Of a stretch of DNA of 64,000 nt, positions 40,800 through 49,635 are shown piece after piece. The notes under the pieces were generated by a model that saw nothing but the letters and a program-made list of their open reading frames with translations, ran no database searches and was not told the origin of the DNA. A program made the position numbers and the translations under genes. Every line of letters starts with the position of its first letter. The stretch's first letter is position 1. The DNA is from RGIG3701 sp030530205. Its GTDB lineage: Bacteria; Planctomycetota; Planctomycetia; Pirellulales; Thermoguttaceae. The stretch is taken from the NCBI GenBank assembly GCA_030530205.1, contig JAUMVK010000002.1, positions 1 to 64,000 of the forward strand. The letters run 5' to 3'.

Positions 40800-42317
40800 T
40801 TAACGAACTACCGTTTCAAGCGTTTTCGTCTCGCCGTTCACATCTGTCCACGTGATACGGTACTTGCCCTTGAAGCCGCGGAACTTCAAATCAATGCTTC
40901 CAGATTCCGCTTTTTGAACGAATTTCGTTTTCCATTCCTCATTAATGAGCTTGTTCAAAGCGAAGAACGAGGGTTTGGGCTGCATATCCCGCGTGAAAAG
41001 GCCCGAAGTGGTCGGTTCGCCCGGTGCGCCGCAGCCGTCCACGACGTTCCACCATGTGATCCCCATCATCTCGGGAACACTGAACCAGAGCCGATATAAA
41101 TTCCGCAAGACGATCGCCTGGATCGCGCGGCCTTTTTCATCGTCGTTGGGCGCGGTGATCGTGATTTCGCTCAAATGGATCGGACGCCCCGTTGTGGCCA
41201 GGATCTTCATCGTGTTAAGGACCTGTTCCGGCGTTTGGATCTGCGCCCCCTCAGCGATGTCAAGTGTCTGCTTCGGGTTGAAGAGGTGCATCTGCGACCC
41301 CACGATGTCGATTTTCGCGCCGTGGGCGATGAGGTCCAGGACCTGATTGGCGTAGTTCTGATTATTCGCGTAGTCGTTGATGTTGAGCTTGACAGAATCC
41401 GGGAAAACTTCCTGGGCGACTTTGAACGACCGGAACGTGTAGTCGCCCGGCATGATATGCCCGTAATTGCTATTGGTGACTTTGTCGCCGGTAACGGCCT
41501 GACCGTGGTAATCGGTTGCGCTTTCGTTGACTACGTCCCAGCTGTCAAGCATTCCCTTGTAATGCTCACCCAGCATTCGGATACGGTTCCAGTACAGTTC
41601 GTTCAGCGCGTCGAAGTAATGCGGCGCCAGCTTGTAGATCTCCTCTGGCGTCATGTTTTTGCGGGCTTCAGCCGTCTTCATGAGGACCTCGCGTTCTTCG
41701 GGGAACTGCTCGGAAACGTAGTCCCAAAGCCACGTGGGGCGCTGCCACGTCTGGTTGCCCCAGATGATCGTGTGGCCGTGCAGGCGGATCCCCTTGGACT
41801 TGCAGAACTCAACGACCTGGTCCGCGGAGGGCCGGCGCCAGTGCGGCTGGGAGTTGGGGTTTTCTGCGTGGTTCCAGTATTCCTCCGTGTCCCATTCATC
41901 GGTTTTGAATCGTGGTTTGCCCGGCTCCATTTCAAACTTCTTCCAGTAAAACGCGATTGTGGCCGAGTTGAACAGCGTACCGTAAAGGTCCTTGTATTTC
42001 TGGTTCCGTTCGGTCGTCCCAAGCTGATTGAAATTGAAAATGTGTGCGCCGAAAATGAACTCGTGCGAGATCTGTTCGACCTTCACGTCTGTGCCGGGCT
42101 TTACGTTTTCAAGTTTAATCTCCGCGTCGGCTTTGCGGTATTTTTCGATGCGTTCGTCGATCTGTTTCTGAACGTCGGCGTTCCAGATCTTATAATAAGC
42201 CTCACTCATCACGGATGGATCAGGTGTGTGTGGAGAATCTGCTTTTAGCGTCGTGGATAAAACGCCGAAGACGGTGAAAGTTAAAAGGAAAGCAAAAAGA
42301 GAAAAATGATTTTTCAT
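40800..42317 (-). CDS. Secreted endo-1,4-beta-xylanase (GH10)
   Basis: 505 residues with a signal peptide (FSLFAFLLTFTVFGVLSTTLKA). The GH10 barrel is marked by GIRLHGHTIIWGNQTW, the acid/base Glu in WDVVNES near 262, and the nucleophile Glu in IHLSEITI near 382, then WWNVVDGCG. An N-terminal ~90-residue region (ERIEKYRKADAEIKL) is a beta-type extension common in planctomycete and Bacteroidetes GH10 proteins. It would cut xylan backbones outside the cytoplasm. AAGGAG lies seven bases before the ATG. A near-consensus promoter and a terminator bracket the gene, so it is probably monocistronic. Confidence 0.93.
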   Translation of the reverse strand: MKNHFSLFAFLLTFTVFGVLSTTLKADSPHTPDPSVMSEAYYKIWNADVQKQIDERIEKYRKADAEIKLENVKPGTDVKVEQISHEFIFGAHIFNFNQLGTTERNQKYKDLYGTLFNSATIAFYWKKFEMEPGKPRFKTDEWDTEEYWNHAENPNSQPHWRRPSADQVVEFCKSKGIRLHGHTIIWGNQTWQRPTWLWDYVSEQFPEEREVLMKTAEARKNMTPEEIYKLAPHYFDALNELYWNRIRMLGEHYKGMLDSWDVVNESATDYHGQAVTGDKVTNSNYGHIMPGDYTFRSFKVAQEVFPDSVKLNINDYANNQNYANQVLDLIAHGAKIDIVGSQMHLFNPKQTLDIAEGAQIQTPEQVLNTMKILATTGRPIHLSEITITAPNDDEKGRAIQAIVLRNLYRLWFSVPEMMGITWWNVVDGCGAPGEPTTSGLFTRDMQPKPSFFALNKLINEEWKTKFVQKAESGSIDLKFRGFKGKYRITWTDVNGETKTLETVVR

Positions 42318-42386
42318 GAAAACTCCTTTTCAATTGGAAGGCTGGAAATTTTAAAGATGATAAATTCGAATATTAACCCTAATATA

Positions 42387-42414
42387 ATTATAACCCCTTC
42401 CTGAAAATTGTCAA
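42387..42414 (-). promoter_or_regulatory. Sigma-70 promoter of the xylanase gene
   Basis: On the minus strand TTGACA (42414-42409), a 16-base spacer, then TATAAT (42392-42387), about 70 bases before the xylanase ATG. CCCCT and AGGGG around the -35 form a weak hairpin that may end the upstream transcript. Confidence 0.8.
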
Positions 42415-42444
42415 GAGGGGCGATGAAAAAAATTTATATCATGG

Positions 42445-45400
42445 TTAAAATTTCACTTCAAGCCGATTTTCTCCCGGTTTTACCGGCACCGTCCAGAAAT
42501 TCGGCTCCGGCCCGTTCAGCTCGAACGTCTCGCCGTTGAGCGCCGCCGATTTCGGGGCCTTTTCGGAGTGGAACTCCAGCTTCGAGCCGGGCCGCGCGGT
42601 AAATTCCGCCCTCAAAAACCCGGTTTCCGGGTCGAATTCCGCGGTTTTCATCACCAGATCCCTGTACCGGGTGAACGCGATCCGATGATGGAACGGCCAC
42701 TGCGTCGCCGCGAGCTGGAACGGCCGGCACATTCCGGGCCAGTCGCCGCTGAACGTCTTTTTCGGGTCGGAAAGGAGCCGCTCGCGGAACTGCACGATCT
42801 GGTCCGTGTTTTCGTCGTAAAGCCCCAGTGCGCCGAGGTAGTACCACGTCTGCGACGCTTCGGGCGCCATCAGATTCGGCCAGGCGGTTTCCGTCACGTA
42901 TTTCTGGATCGCGCTCCAGCCGTACTTTCTGTAAAGCTGGTACTGCGTGCCGGGGATCCCCTGCGAGTAGTCGAAAAGTTCGTTCGAGGCATAGAAATTC
43001 CCGGATTTCGTCGGGAACTTCAGGATCTTCGCCCCCTCCTCGCCGAAACCGGTCACGAGGTACGGCGTCCCTCGGAGCTCCGGCCTCAGCTGCTCCAGGT
43101 ACGGGTTGAAGTAAAGCCGCGCGATCGTCGGGACCGCCCTTTTCGCGGCTCGGGCCAGCGCCTCGGCCCGGGCGTTTTCATCGCCGGCGATCTCGGCGAG
43201 CCGGGCGTACGCGATCATGCCGGAGTATTCGGCGTTCAGCATGTCGATCCAGGCCCCCGCACCAGACTCGCGGCACGAACCGGCCTGGAAGCAGTAATCG
43301 TCGATAAAAAGCTGGTGGCGCATCACGTACCGGTGGAAATTCCAGTTTGCGCGCACCCAGTCGGCCATTCCGTAAAGGTCGGCGAATTCCTGGGAGGTCC
43401 ATGCCACGACGCAGGCGGCCTCGTTTGTGTCGCCGTACACCACGCCGGAGCCGCAGCCGGGCGCGAAGGGCGTTTCGACCGGGTACATGCTCGCGAACAT
43501 GACCGGGTAGCAGAGTCCACTGAACGGTTCCTGGCGGTTTCTCGCACACATTTTGGGCTGGTAAAGCTCCACGGGCGAAACGGTCCGAATGGCCGCGCGG
43601 CGCTCCAGGGCGGTTTGTGCCTCCGCGTCGAGCAGAAGTTTCCCCTGAAACGCGGTCCCCATCCCGAAATTCCACGTAAAGTGCGAAATATTCTGGAGGA
43701 GGCTTTCTTTCCCGTGCGGGAATTCCGGTGTCACGTGCTCCAACGGCCGGCGGCCGCCGCAGGTCCAGCGCACGCCGTCGAGGAATTGCTCCTGCGCCAG
43801 CGCGTTGAACTTTTCGTCTTTCATCTTCACCAGAAGAAGATCACGCTCCGCGTCCGGAAGTGGGAGCGACCACGTGACCGACCGGCCGGTTTTCCCGAGC
43901 ATCGGGCCGAAATTCGTCGCAATTCCCAGGTCGGTGAGCGTTTCGGAGGTTTTGACCATCGGCGCGTTTTTCGGCTCGTCCAGCCTCCCGGCCCGGCTTT
44001 CCTGAAGCATGAACGCGGTCAGCGGCGGAAGCGTCACGACCGGCTCGGGGTTCAGGCCCCAATCATCGGCGAAACGGCGGAATTTCACCTTCTGGCGGAA
44101 CTGGATCCGCTGGTTTTTCGGGTCAAGCGCGAAATATTCGGTCCGGTCGATCGGGAAATTCAGCGCCAGGGCGAGCGAATGAGCGAGAAATTCCGCCCCG
44201 GTCCCTTTTGGGTCGAGCGCGTTCCAGACGGCGTCCCCGCCGCAGAGTTTCGAGCCAAACGGCCACCCCGCGACCAAAACGGGATTTTCGCCCAGTTGGA
44301 TCTCAAGCCCGGCGAACGCACCGTACTGGACCGACGCGGCGATTTTCTTCGGCTGGGATGGAAAAACCACGAGGAGCGGGTGGCCCGCCTTCTCCCGGAA
44401 GAGCAAAAGCCACGGCGCGCCCCATTTCCCGTCACAGTCGAGGTCAAAAAACGTTTCCGACTTTTCCATTTCGGCCAGATTTGCGGTTTTCAGCGCGCCC
44501 GTCGAGTCGGCCCAGACTGCAAAGTCGGCAATATTTTCCTGACGCAGAAAAACTTCGCGCGAGGCCGGGAATTCCCAGAGTTCAAACGGCGCCAGAAGCG
44601 TCATGGTAAGTCTCTGGTCCGGGAGCGTGAACGTTTTGTGAACGTCCGTCGCCGTGCATTTCAGCGTCGGTTTTTCCTCCGGCGCGGGCCCACCCAAAGC
44701 GAGGACCGGCTCGACGCGGTACGACTGCTCGCCGTTGGTCACGCTCAGGTCGGGCCCCACCGCGTCGCACAGACCGGGGTCTCCCACGGCCCAGCCGAAG
44801 CGCCCGAAGCCGCGGGTCGTTTGGCGCCACTCCAGCCCATCTTTTTTCAGAACTTTCGGCTCTTTTTCGAGCTGGTCGAGCGTCCGGGCCGCGTTGGGAA
44901 TCCCGGCCATTTCCGCCCAGATCAGAAGCGCCGCACGGTCGTAAAACGTTTCGCTCGGAATGAGCGTCTGGCCGCAGGTTCCCGCGGCGTGCCAAACGTT
45001 TCCTTTCCGCACGAGGAACGGCGTTTTGCTCTCCGCCCAGTTCAGAAGGCTTTCTGCCCCTTCAGTCGGTTCCGTGCCAAAGTAACGGCCAAACGAACAG
45101 TTCTGTGGCACCACGGTCTTCCACCCTTCCGATGCCGGTATGATCCTTTCCCGCGGCGCGAAATGGTCGGGATCAAGGCGCGTGAGTTTCAGCGGTGCCA
45201 GCTCGGCCAACGCAGGGTCCGGAATCGGCCCGTAGAAAATGACCGGTTTGCCCGACCGGATCAGGGCCGCGAGCGTTTCCGCTTCCTTTCCGGACGGGTC
45301 ACCCCCGACGCTTTCCGGGATCGCCAGCGTGCGCTGGTAAACGATCAGATCGGCGTCCTCCGGGACCTCGGCGATCTCGAAAAACGGGCAATTTTCCAGC

Positions 45401-46140
45401 ATCAGGTTCCGAAAACCGAACGTTCCGGGAAACTCCGGCCGCTTTTCGTTTTTGTACCAGAGGAAATCGGTCCGGTCGTTATTCTCGAGGCAGAAGTAAA
45501 TTTTCTTTTTCGCCTGCGCCGCAGTTTTCGCCTTGCTCTCACCCGAATCGGGCGTTTCACGAGGCGGAAGTCCGGAAACCAGTTCGTACGGTTTCCTGCC
45601 GTGTGTCAGGGCTTCCTCCGGGTCCGTGAAGCGGATGCGGTCGATCTCGACGCTCAGGTCTTTTCCAATCGGTTCCCGCTCACTATTGAACGAAAATTCG
45701 AGCCGCTTCACGGTGTACCGGCCGTCACCGAGCTGGAAGTCAGAATCCAGCCCCAGCACGTAAAAATGATCGTCCTCTCGCCCGGCCTGGATCCGCGGAC
45801 CGGAGATCAGCTTCGTCTGGCCGCCGCTCTGGACCGTGATGGCGGGATGGAAGAACGCGCCGCCGTTGGCCGCGTTTCCACGCACCCGAAACACGAGTTT
45901 CCTCTGCGCCGTCGTTTCGTGCTCGAAGTCGGCGTAGATCCACTCTGAGCCAAAATCTTTCGCAGTGGTCATCGCCATTTTCAGGGCGTTCGGCCCGGTC
46001 TGTTCCAGCCGCATTCCGGTCCCGGAGCGCGGAGGGGCTGCGACGAATTGGAACTCGGAAAACTCCACGCGTTCCGTCTCCTGAGCAAGCAGGACGAACG
46101 GGAAGAAGAAAAAGAATGAAAGAAAATGAAGGGGTTTCAT
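42445..46140 (-). CDS. Large secreted protein of unknown function
   Basis: 1231 residues from the ATG at 46140, which starts a signal peptide (MKPLHFLSFFFFFPFVLLAQE); an upstream frame adds nine charged residues. A jelly-roll-like region (about 30-180) is followed by a Rossmann-like segment (about 210-330; YFCLENNDRTDFLWYKN, RSGKPVIFYGP). The middle is beta-rich. The C-terminal ~450 residues look like a helical barrel (WNFHRYVMRHQLFIDDYCFQ, YARLAEIAGDENARAEALAR, FDYSQGIPGTQYQLYRKYGW). I recognise no family or catalytic motif. The context (xylanase on one side, FAD oxidoreductase on the other) suggests glycan processing, but that is inference. A CACGGATT palindrome lies just upstream. Confidence 0.8.
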   Translation of the reverse strand: MKPLHFLSFFFFFPFVLLAQETERVEFSEFQFVAAPPRSGTGMRLEQTGPNALKMAMTTAKDFGSEWIYADFEHETTAQRKLVFRVRGNAANGGAFFHPAITVQSGGQTKLISGPRIQAGREDDHFYVLGLDSDFQLGDGRYTVKRLEFSFNSEREPIGKDLSVEIDRIRFTDPEEALTHGRKPYELVSGLPPRETPDSGESKAKTAAQAKKKIYFCLENNDRTDFLWYKNEKRPEFPGTFGFRNLMLENCPFFEIAEVPEDADLIVYQRTLAIPESVGGDPSGKEAETLAALIRSGKPVIFYGPIPDPALAELAPLKLTRLDPDHFAPRERIIPASEGWKTVVPQNCSFGRYFGTEPTEGAESLLNWAESKTPFLVRKGNVWHAAGTCGQTLIPSETFYDRAALLIWAEMAGIPNAARTLDQLEKEPKVLKKDGLEWRQTTRGFGRFGWAVGDPGLCDAVGPDLSVTNGEQSYRVEPVLALGGPAPEEKPTLKCTATDVHKTFTLPDQRLTMTLLAPFELWEFPASREVFLRQENIADFAVWADSTGALKTANLAEMEKSETFFDLDCDGKWGAPWLLLFREKAGHPLLVVFPSQPKKIAASVQYGAFAGLEIQLGENPVLVAGWPFGSKLCGGDAVWNALDPKGTGAEFLAHSLALALNFPIDRTEYFALDPKNQRIQFRQKVKFRRFADDWGLNPEPVVTLPPLTAFMLQESRAGRLDEPKNAPMVKTSETLTDLGIATNFGPMLGKTGRSVTWSLPLPDAERDLLLVKMKDEKFNALAQEQFLDGVRWTCGGRRPLEHVTPEFPHGKESLLQNISHFTWNFGMGTAFQGKLLLDAEAQTALERRAAIRTVSPVELYQPKMCARNRQEPFSGLCYPVMFASMYPVETPFAPGCGSGVVYGDTNEAACVVAWTSQEFADLYGMADWVRANWNFHRYVMRHQLFIDDYCFQAGSCRESGAGAWIDMLNAEYSGMIAYARLAEIAGDENARAEALARAAKRAVPTIARLYFNPYLEQLRPELRGTPYLVTGFGEEGAKILKFPTKSGNFYASNELFDYSQGIPGTQYQLYRKYGWSAIQKYVTETAWPNLMAPEASQTWYYLGALGLYDENTDQIVQFRERLLSDPKKTFSGDWPGMCRPFQLAATQWPFHHRIAFTRYRDLVMKTAEFDPETGFLRAEFTARPGSKLEFHSEKAPKSAALNGETFELNGPEPNFWTVPVKPGENRLEVKF

Positions 46141-46170
46141 AAAATTGCCACACCGGTCCCGCTTCAACTC

Positions 46171-46294
46171 TTCATTTAAACACGGATTTTCACGGATTCA
46201 AAGGATTAAAAGGATTTCTTCTGGAAAAGATTTCACTTTTCTCTTTAAAAATCTGTGTAAATCCTTTAATCCGTGAAAATCGTGTTTAAATGAA
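46171..46294. repeat. Intergenic inverted repeat (CACGGATT words)
   Basis: TTCATTTAAACACGGATTTT and its complement close the element, with one base deleted in the right arm. The loop carries GGAAAAGATTTCACTTTTC, a diverged core. It lies between the FAD oxidoreductase gene and the large unknown gene. Confidence 0.8.
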
Positions 46295-46383
46295 ATTCGG
46301 AATCGGAACGTGTTCTGTGCCGGGGTAAAAGTTTACAAAAATGAGGGTTTATTTCGGCTAAAAAAGGAATGACGCCTGCCAGC

Positions 46384-48039
46384 TTACTTTTTCTTCGTTA
46401 AAATCTGACCGTCCGCTTCAAGCCGCTCGGCCAGTTTTGCGTACGAAAGGTCCTGCACTGCGCAGTTTTCGTCGATGGAAAGGCATGCGGCCGTCGCCGA
46501 GGACTGGCCCAAAATCATGAAAACCGGCTCCATGCGGATCGATCCGAACGCGATGTGCGAGGCGGAGACGCAAACCGGAACGAGCAGATTGGCGCATTCG
46601 CCCTTTTTCGGCGTCAGGGCGTGGTAATCGATCGCGTAGGCGCCCTTCGGACTCACGCCAATATCGCCCTCGTTCTGAACGAAACCGTCGGGTTTCACGT
46701 ACCGCCGCACGTTATGCGAGTCGAGCGCGTACGACCCCATCCCGACCGAGCCGACGCCATTCCCCTGAGCCGGGACCGGAGGGCGGGCAAAACAGTCGTT
46801 TTCCGTCACGACGTACTCCCCAAGAAGCCGGCGCGCCTCACGGACGTAGATTTGATGCGGCCAGCCGCCCGTTTCCGGGAATTCGTCTTTCGCAAGGCCC
46901 CACTTGCTCATCGCGCTGCGAACGTCTTCCGGCACGCCCGGGTCGTTGGCGAGGAAGTAAAGGAGGCCCATCTGGTAGTCGCGGTGCGCCTTGAGGATCT
47001 CCGCCCGCTTCTCGTATGAGGCCTCCGGGTACTCGTAGTTCTGCCCGATGAAATCCATGCTGAAAGGCCCGTGATTATTCGTGTCGGTCTTGAGATTCGG
47101 GATCCGGTCGAACTTCTGGAACGCCTCGCGCCAGCCCGAGGCGAGCACACGGCGCAGAAGCTCGTAGTCCTCCGGGTCGTAATTTTCCGGCTTCACGAAC
47201 GGGATCCGGTTTTCCGGGCAGTCGGTCATGCAAAGCCGGTAGCAGTACGCCTGGATCCGTTTGTCGGCCGCGCCCTTTACGCCGGGCTCCGAGTCATCGA
47301 CCCACCGGCACAGACCGCTCGTCGGGTCCCCCTCGACCCGGTACGGGCTGATGTCCTTCTTGAACCAGTGGCCATGATGGAGGGTCCCGACCTGGTTTCC
47401 GTTCCACTTCTCGCCGTACTGGTCGTTGGACTCGCGGCCCAGCGTGTACGAAACGCCCGCGGCGGCCATGAGGTCCCCCTCGTACGTCGCGTCGATGAAC
47501 ATTTTGCCCTCGAACCGCTTCCCGCTGAGGGTTTTGAAGGCGGCGATCTTTCCGTCGTTCATCTCCACGCCGTTTTCACGGTCCAGAAGCTCCTCGCGGA
47601 AGACCGGGATCTTCATCTCGGCGACCCACTCGTCGAAAACCTTTTCCGCGACGTGCGGCTCGAAGATCCACATGGTCTGGTCGGCGTGGATCATCGCCTT
47701 GGTCCCCTGCCCGTGGTTGGCGTAGGTTTCGACCTTCTGCCACTCCCAGGTCTCGGGCTTCTGGTACTCGGCATAAACCCGGCGGTAAAATTCCCGCGCC
47801 AGGCCGCCAACGGTCGAAGTGTTTCCGGAATCGGTGAATCCCAGCCCACCGGCCGAAAGCCCGCCCAAATGCCGGTCCGGTGAGACCATCACGACCGAGT
47901 GCCCCATCTTCTGGGCCTGCACCGCCGCGGTGACGGCCGATGACGTTCCGCCGTAAATTACGATGTCATACGAAAAATTCTCCTGCGCCGCAGCCAGCCC
48001 AGCGAGAAAAAGAGTGAAAACAAAAAATAAAGATTTCAT
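46384..48039 (-). CDS. Secreted FAD-dependent oxidoreductase
   Basis: 551 residues with signal peptide MKSLFFVFTLFLAGLAAA. The dinucleotide fold starts DIVIYGGTSSAVTAAVQA near 25-42, followed by DRHLGGLSAGGLGFTD, the FAD-dependent oxidoreductase family signature. A second site, FIDATYEGDLMAAAGVSYTLGRES, lies near 185. The C-terminal region has AHRDYQMGLLYFLANDPGVP and ASHIAFGSIRMEPVFMILGQS, both typical. The family is common in planctomycete and Bacteroidetes sugar-degradation loci. Substrate unknown. No clear ribosome site. Confidence 0.88.
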   Translation of the reverse strand: MKSLFFVFTLFLAGLAAAQENFSYDIVIYGGTSSAVTAAVQAQKMGHSVVMVSPDRHLGGLSAGGLGFTDSGNTSTVGGLAREFYRRVYAEYQKPETWEWQKVETYANHGQGTKAMIHADQTMWIFEPHVAEKVFDEWVAEMKIPVFREELLDRENGVEMNDGKIAAFKTLSGKRFEGKMFIDATYEGDLMAAAGVSYTLGRESNDQYGEKWNGNQVGTLHHGHWFKKDISPYRVEGDPTSGLCRWVDDSEPGVKGAADKRIQAYCYRLCMTDCPENRIPFVKPENYDPEDYELLRRVLASGWREAFQKFDRIPNLKTDTNNHGPFSMDFIGQNYEYPEASYEKRAEILKAHRDYQMGLLYFLANDPGVPEDVRSAMSKWGLAKDEFPETGGWPHQIYVREARRLLGEYVVTENDCFARPPVPAQGNGVGSVGMGSYALDSHNVRRYVKPDGFVQNEGDIGVSPKGAYAIDYHALTPKKGECANLLVPVCVSASHIAFGSIRMEPVFMILGQSSATAACLSIDENCAVQDLSYAKLAERLEADGQILTKKK

Positions 48040-48196
48040 GATGTGTTTTTGAGTGAAATGTGAAGGATAAATGCCGTGGATTTTCCCGCAGAAAATCTGG
48101 ATGATTCTGATATGATTATCTAATATAAAGAATAATTTTTTTTTGGAAAGGGGGGGTGATTGATCAGGAAAAGGGCTTCTTGCAGCGTTGACTTCC

Positions 48197-48212
48197 GAAA
48201 GACTTTAACCTT
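48197..48212. repeat. Stray core word of the palindromic elements
   Basis: GAAAGACTTTAACCTT differs by one base from the core seen at 5516 and 15928, here without obvious long arms. It lies in the 337-base gap 48040-48376, whose only other assignable part is the promoter at 48271. Confidence 0.4.
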
Positions 48213-48270
48213 GAAAAGGCTTCAGATTATTCCGGGTAGAATTCTCGCTTGAAGGGCGATGGCTCCCTTC

Positions 48271-48299
48271 TTGACAAACGGTCAGATTTGTATTATAAT
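48271..48299 (+). promoter_or_regulatory. Consensus sigma-70 promoter
   Basis: TTGACA (48271-48276), a 17-base spacer, then TATAAT (48294-48299), about 77 bases before the oxidoreductase start. A full consensus match. Confidence 0.85.
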
Positions 48300-48376
48300 A
48301 CGAATAAGGTTAACCTTTATGCAAAACGATGTTTTCAGAAATAGCTATTATTTCATCATTATTCAGGAGTAGATAT

Positions 48377-49609
48377 ATGGCAACCAGACGTGACTTTTTA
48401 AAAACAGCCGCGGCAGCTGCGGCGACCATACCCGCCCTCGATATTATTCCCGCCTCCGCTCAAGGCGCCAACGAACGCATCGGCGTCGGTTTTATCGGCG
48501 TCGGAGGACGCAGCGGCGCGCACCAGAACATCATCAAAAACTTCCAGAAGGAAGGCATTGCCGAGCCGGTCGCGGTGTGTGATGTCTATCGTCCGCGGCT
48601 TCAGGCGGCGTCGCAAAATCTCGGTGGCTGCAAGATGTACGACGAACACGAAAATCTGCTTGCTGACCCGAATGTGGACGTCGTTTGTATTGCCGCACCG
48701 GACCGTCTGCACGCGCCGCTGGCGATCGACGCTCTGAACGCCGGGAAGGACGTTTACTGCGAAAAGCCGCTGACTCACTGGTCGCAGTTCGACATGGCAA
48801 AGAAAGTCGAGCAGGCCGCGGAAAAGAACAAGCGTCTGGTTCAGGTCGGGACGCAGTACATGGCCGATGAGAACTTCCCGAAAATCGCGCAGATGATCCA
48901 GGAGGGGATCATCGGGAAGCCCGTCCACGTGCAGCTGAGCTACTTCCGCCGCGGGGACTGGGGCGAGCGCATGACCATTCCGGACCCCAACGCGAAACCG
49001 GGGCCGGACCTGAATTGGGAACGCTTTCTTGGGGACGCGCCGAAGGTTCCCTTTTCCGCCTCGCGGTTCTTCCAATGGCGTTTGTGGTGGGACTACGCCG
49101 GCGGCCCGGCCACGGATCTGCTGGTACACGTTTTCACGCCGGTCTTTTGCATTCTGGGCCTCGATTTCCCGACCCGCGTTTTCGGCGGCGGCGGGACGTT
49201 CCAGTATAATCGCGAAGTTCCCGACCAGTGCAACATCATCGCCGACTACGACGAAGGCCCGACGGTGGTCATGTGCAACTCACTCTCGAACCACGTCCCG
49301 TCCAACACGATGATCCGCGGGACCAACGGGATCATCATCTGGGAGGAACTGACCCGCAAGAGCAGCGGCATCCGCATCGTCCCGTTCGCTCCCGGCAAGG
49401 AAGAGATCCACATTCCGTGGAACGGCATGGGTGACACGAGCAAGCTTTGGCGGAACCTGCTCGAATGCGTCAGAACGCGCGAAAAGCCCTTCAGCGACAT
49501 TGAGACGGCCGTCCGTGTTCAGGCGCCGCTGAGCATGGGCGTCATTTCCCACCGAGAAAACAAGGTCGTTCTGTTCGATCCGGAAACGCAAACCATGAGC
49601 CTGAACTGA
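48377..49609 (+). CDS. Gfo/Idh/MocA-family oxidoreductase with Tat signal
   Basis: 410 residues from the ATG at 48377, chosen because AGGAG lies seven bases upstream and TRRDFLK at residues 3-9 starts a textbook twin-arginine signal. The NAD(P) motif GVGGRSG is at 41-47. DVYCEKPLTHW carries the classical EKP motif. The C-terminal domain has WRLWWDYAGGPATDLLVHVF. Unlike the pair at 1333-5442 it keeps both the Tat signal and the canonical EKP. It would oxidise or isomerise a sugar-like substrate in the periplasm. A DUF6807 gene follows 26 bases later, probably co-transcribed. Confidence 0.92.
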   Translation: MATRRDFLKTAAAAAATIPALDIIPASAQGANERIGVGFIGVGGRSGAHQNIIKNFQKEGIAEPVAVCDVYRPRLQAASQNLGGCKMYDEHENLLADPNVDVVCIAAPDRLHAPLAIDALNAGKDVYCEKPLTHWSQFDMAKKVEQAAEKNKRLVQVGTQYMADENFPKIAQMIQEGIIGKPVHVQLSYFRRGDWGERMTIPDPNAKPGPDLNWERFLGDAPKVPFSASRFFQWRLWWDYAGGPATDLLVHVFTPVFCILGLDFPTRVFGGGGTFQYNREVPDQCNIIADYDEGPTVVMCNSLSNHVPSNTMIRGTNGIIIWEELTRKSSGIRIVPFAPGKEEIHIPWNGMGDTSKLWRNLLECVRTREKPFSDIETAVRVQAPLSMGVISHRENKVVLFDPETQTMSLN

Positions 49610-49635
49610 TCCCAACACGATTTAAGGAGAATAAA

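Noticed and set aside
42568..45948. 1126-codon plus-strand frame
   Set aside because: Antisense of the large secreted protein, whose signal peptide and composition are credible; the plus frame is Arg/Glu/Val-rich without motifs.
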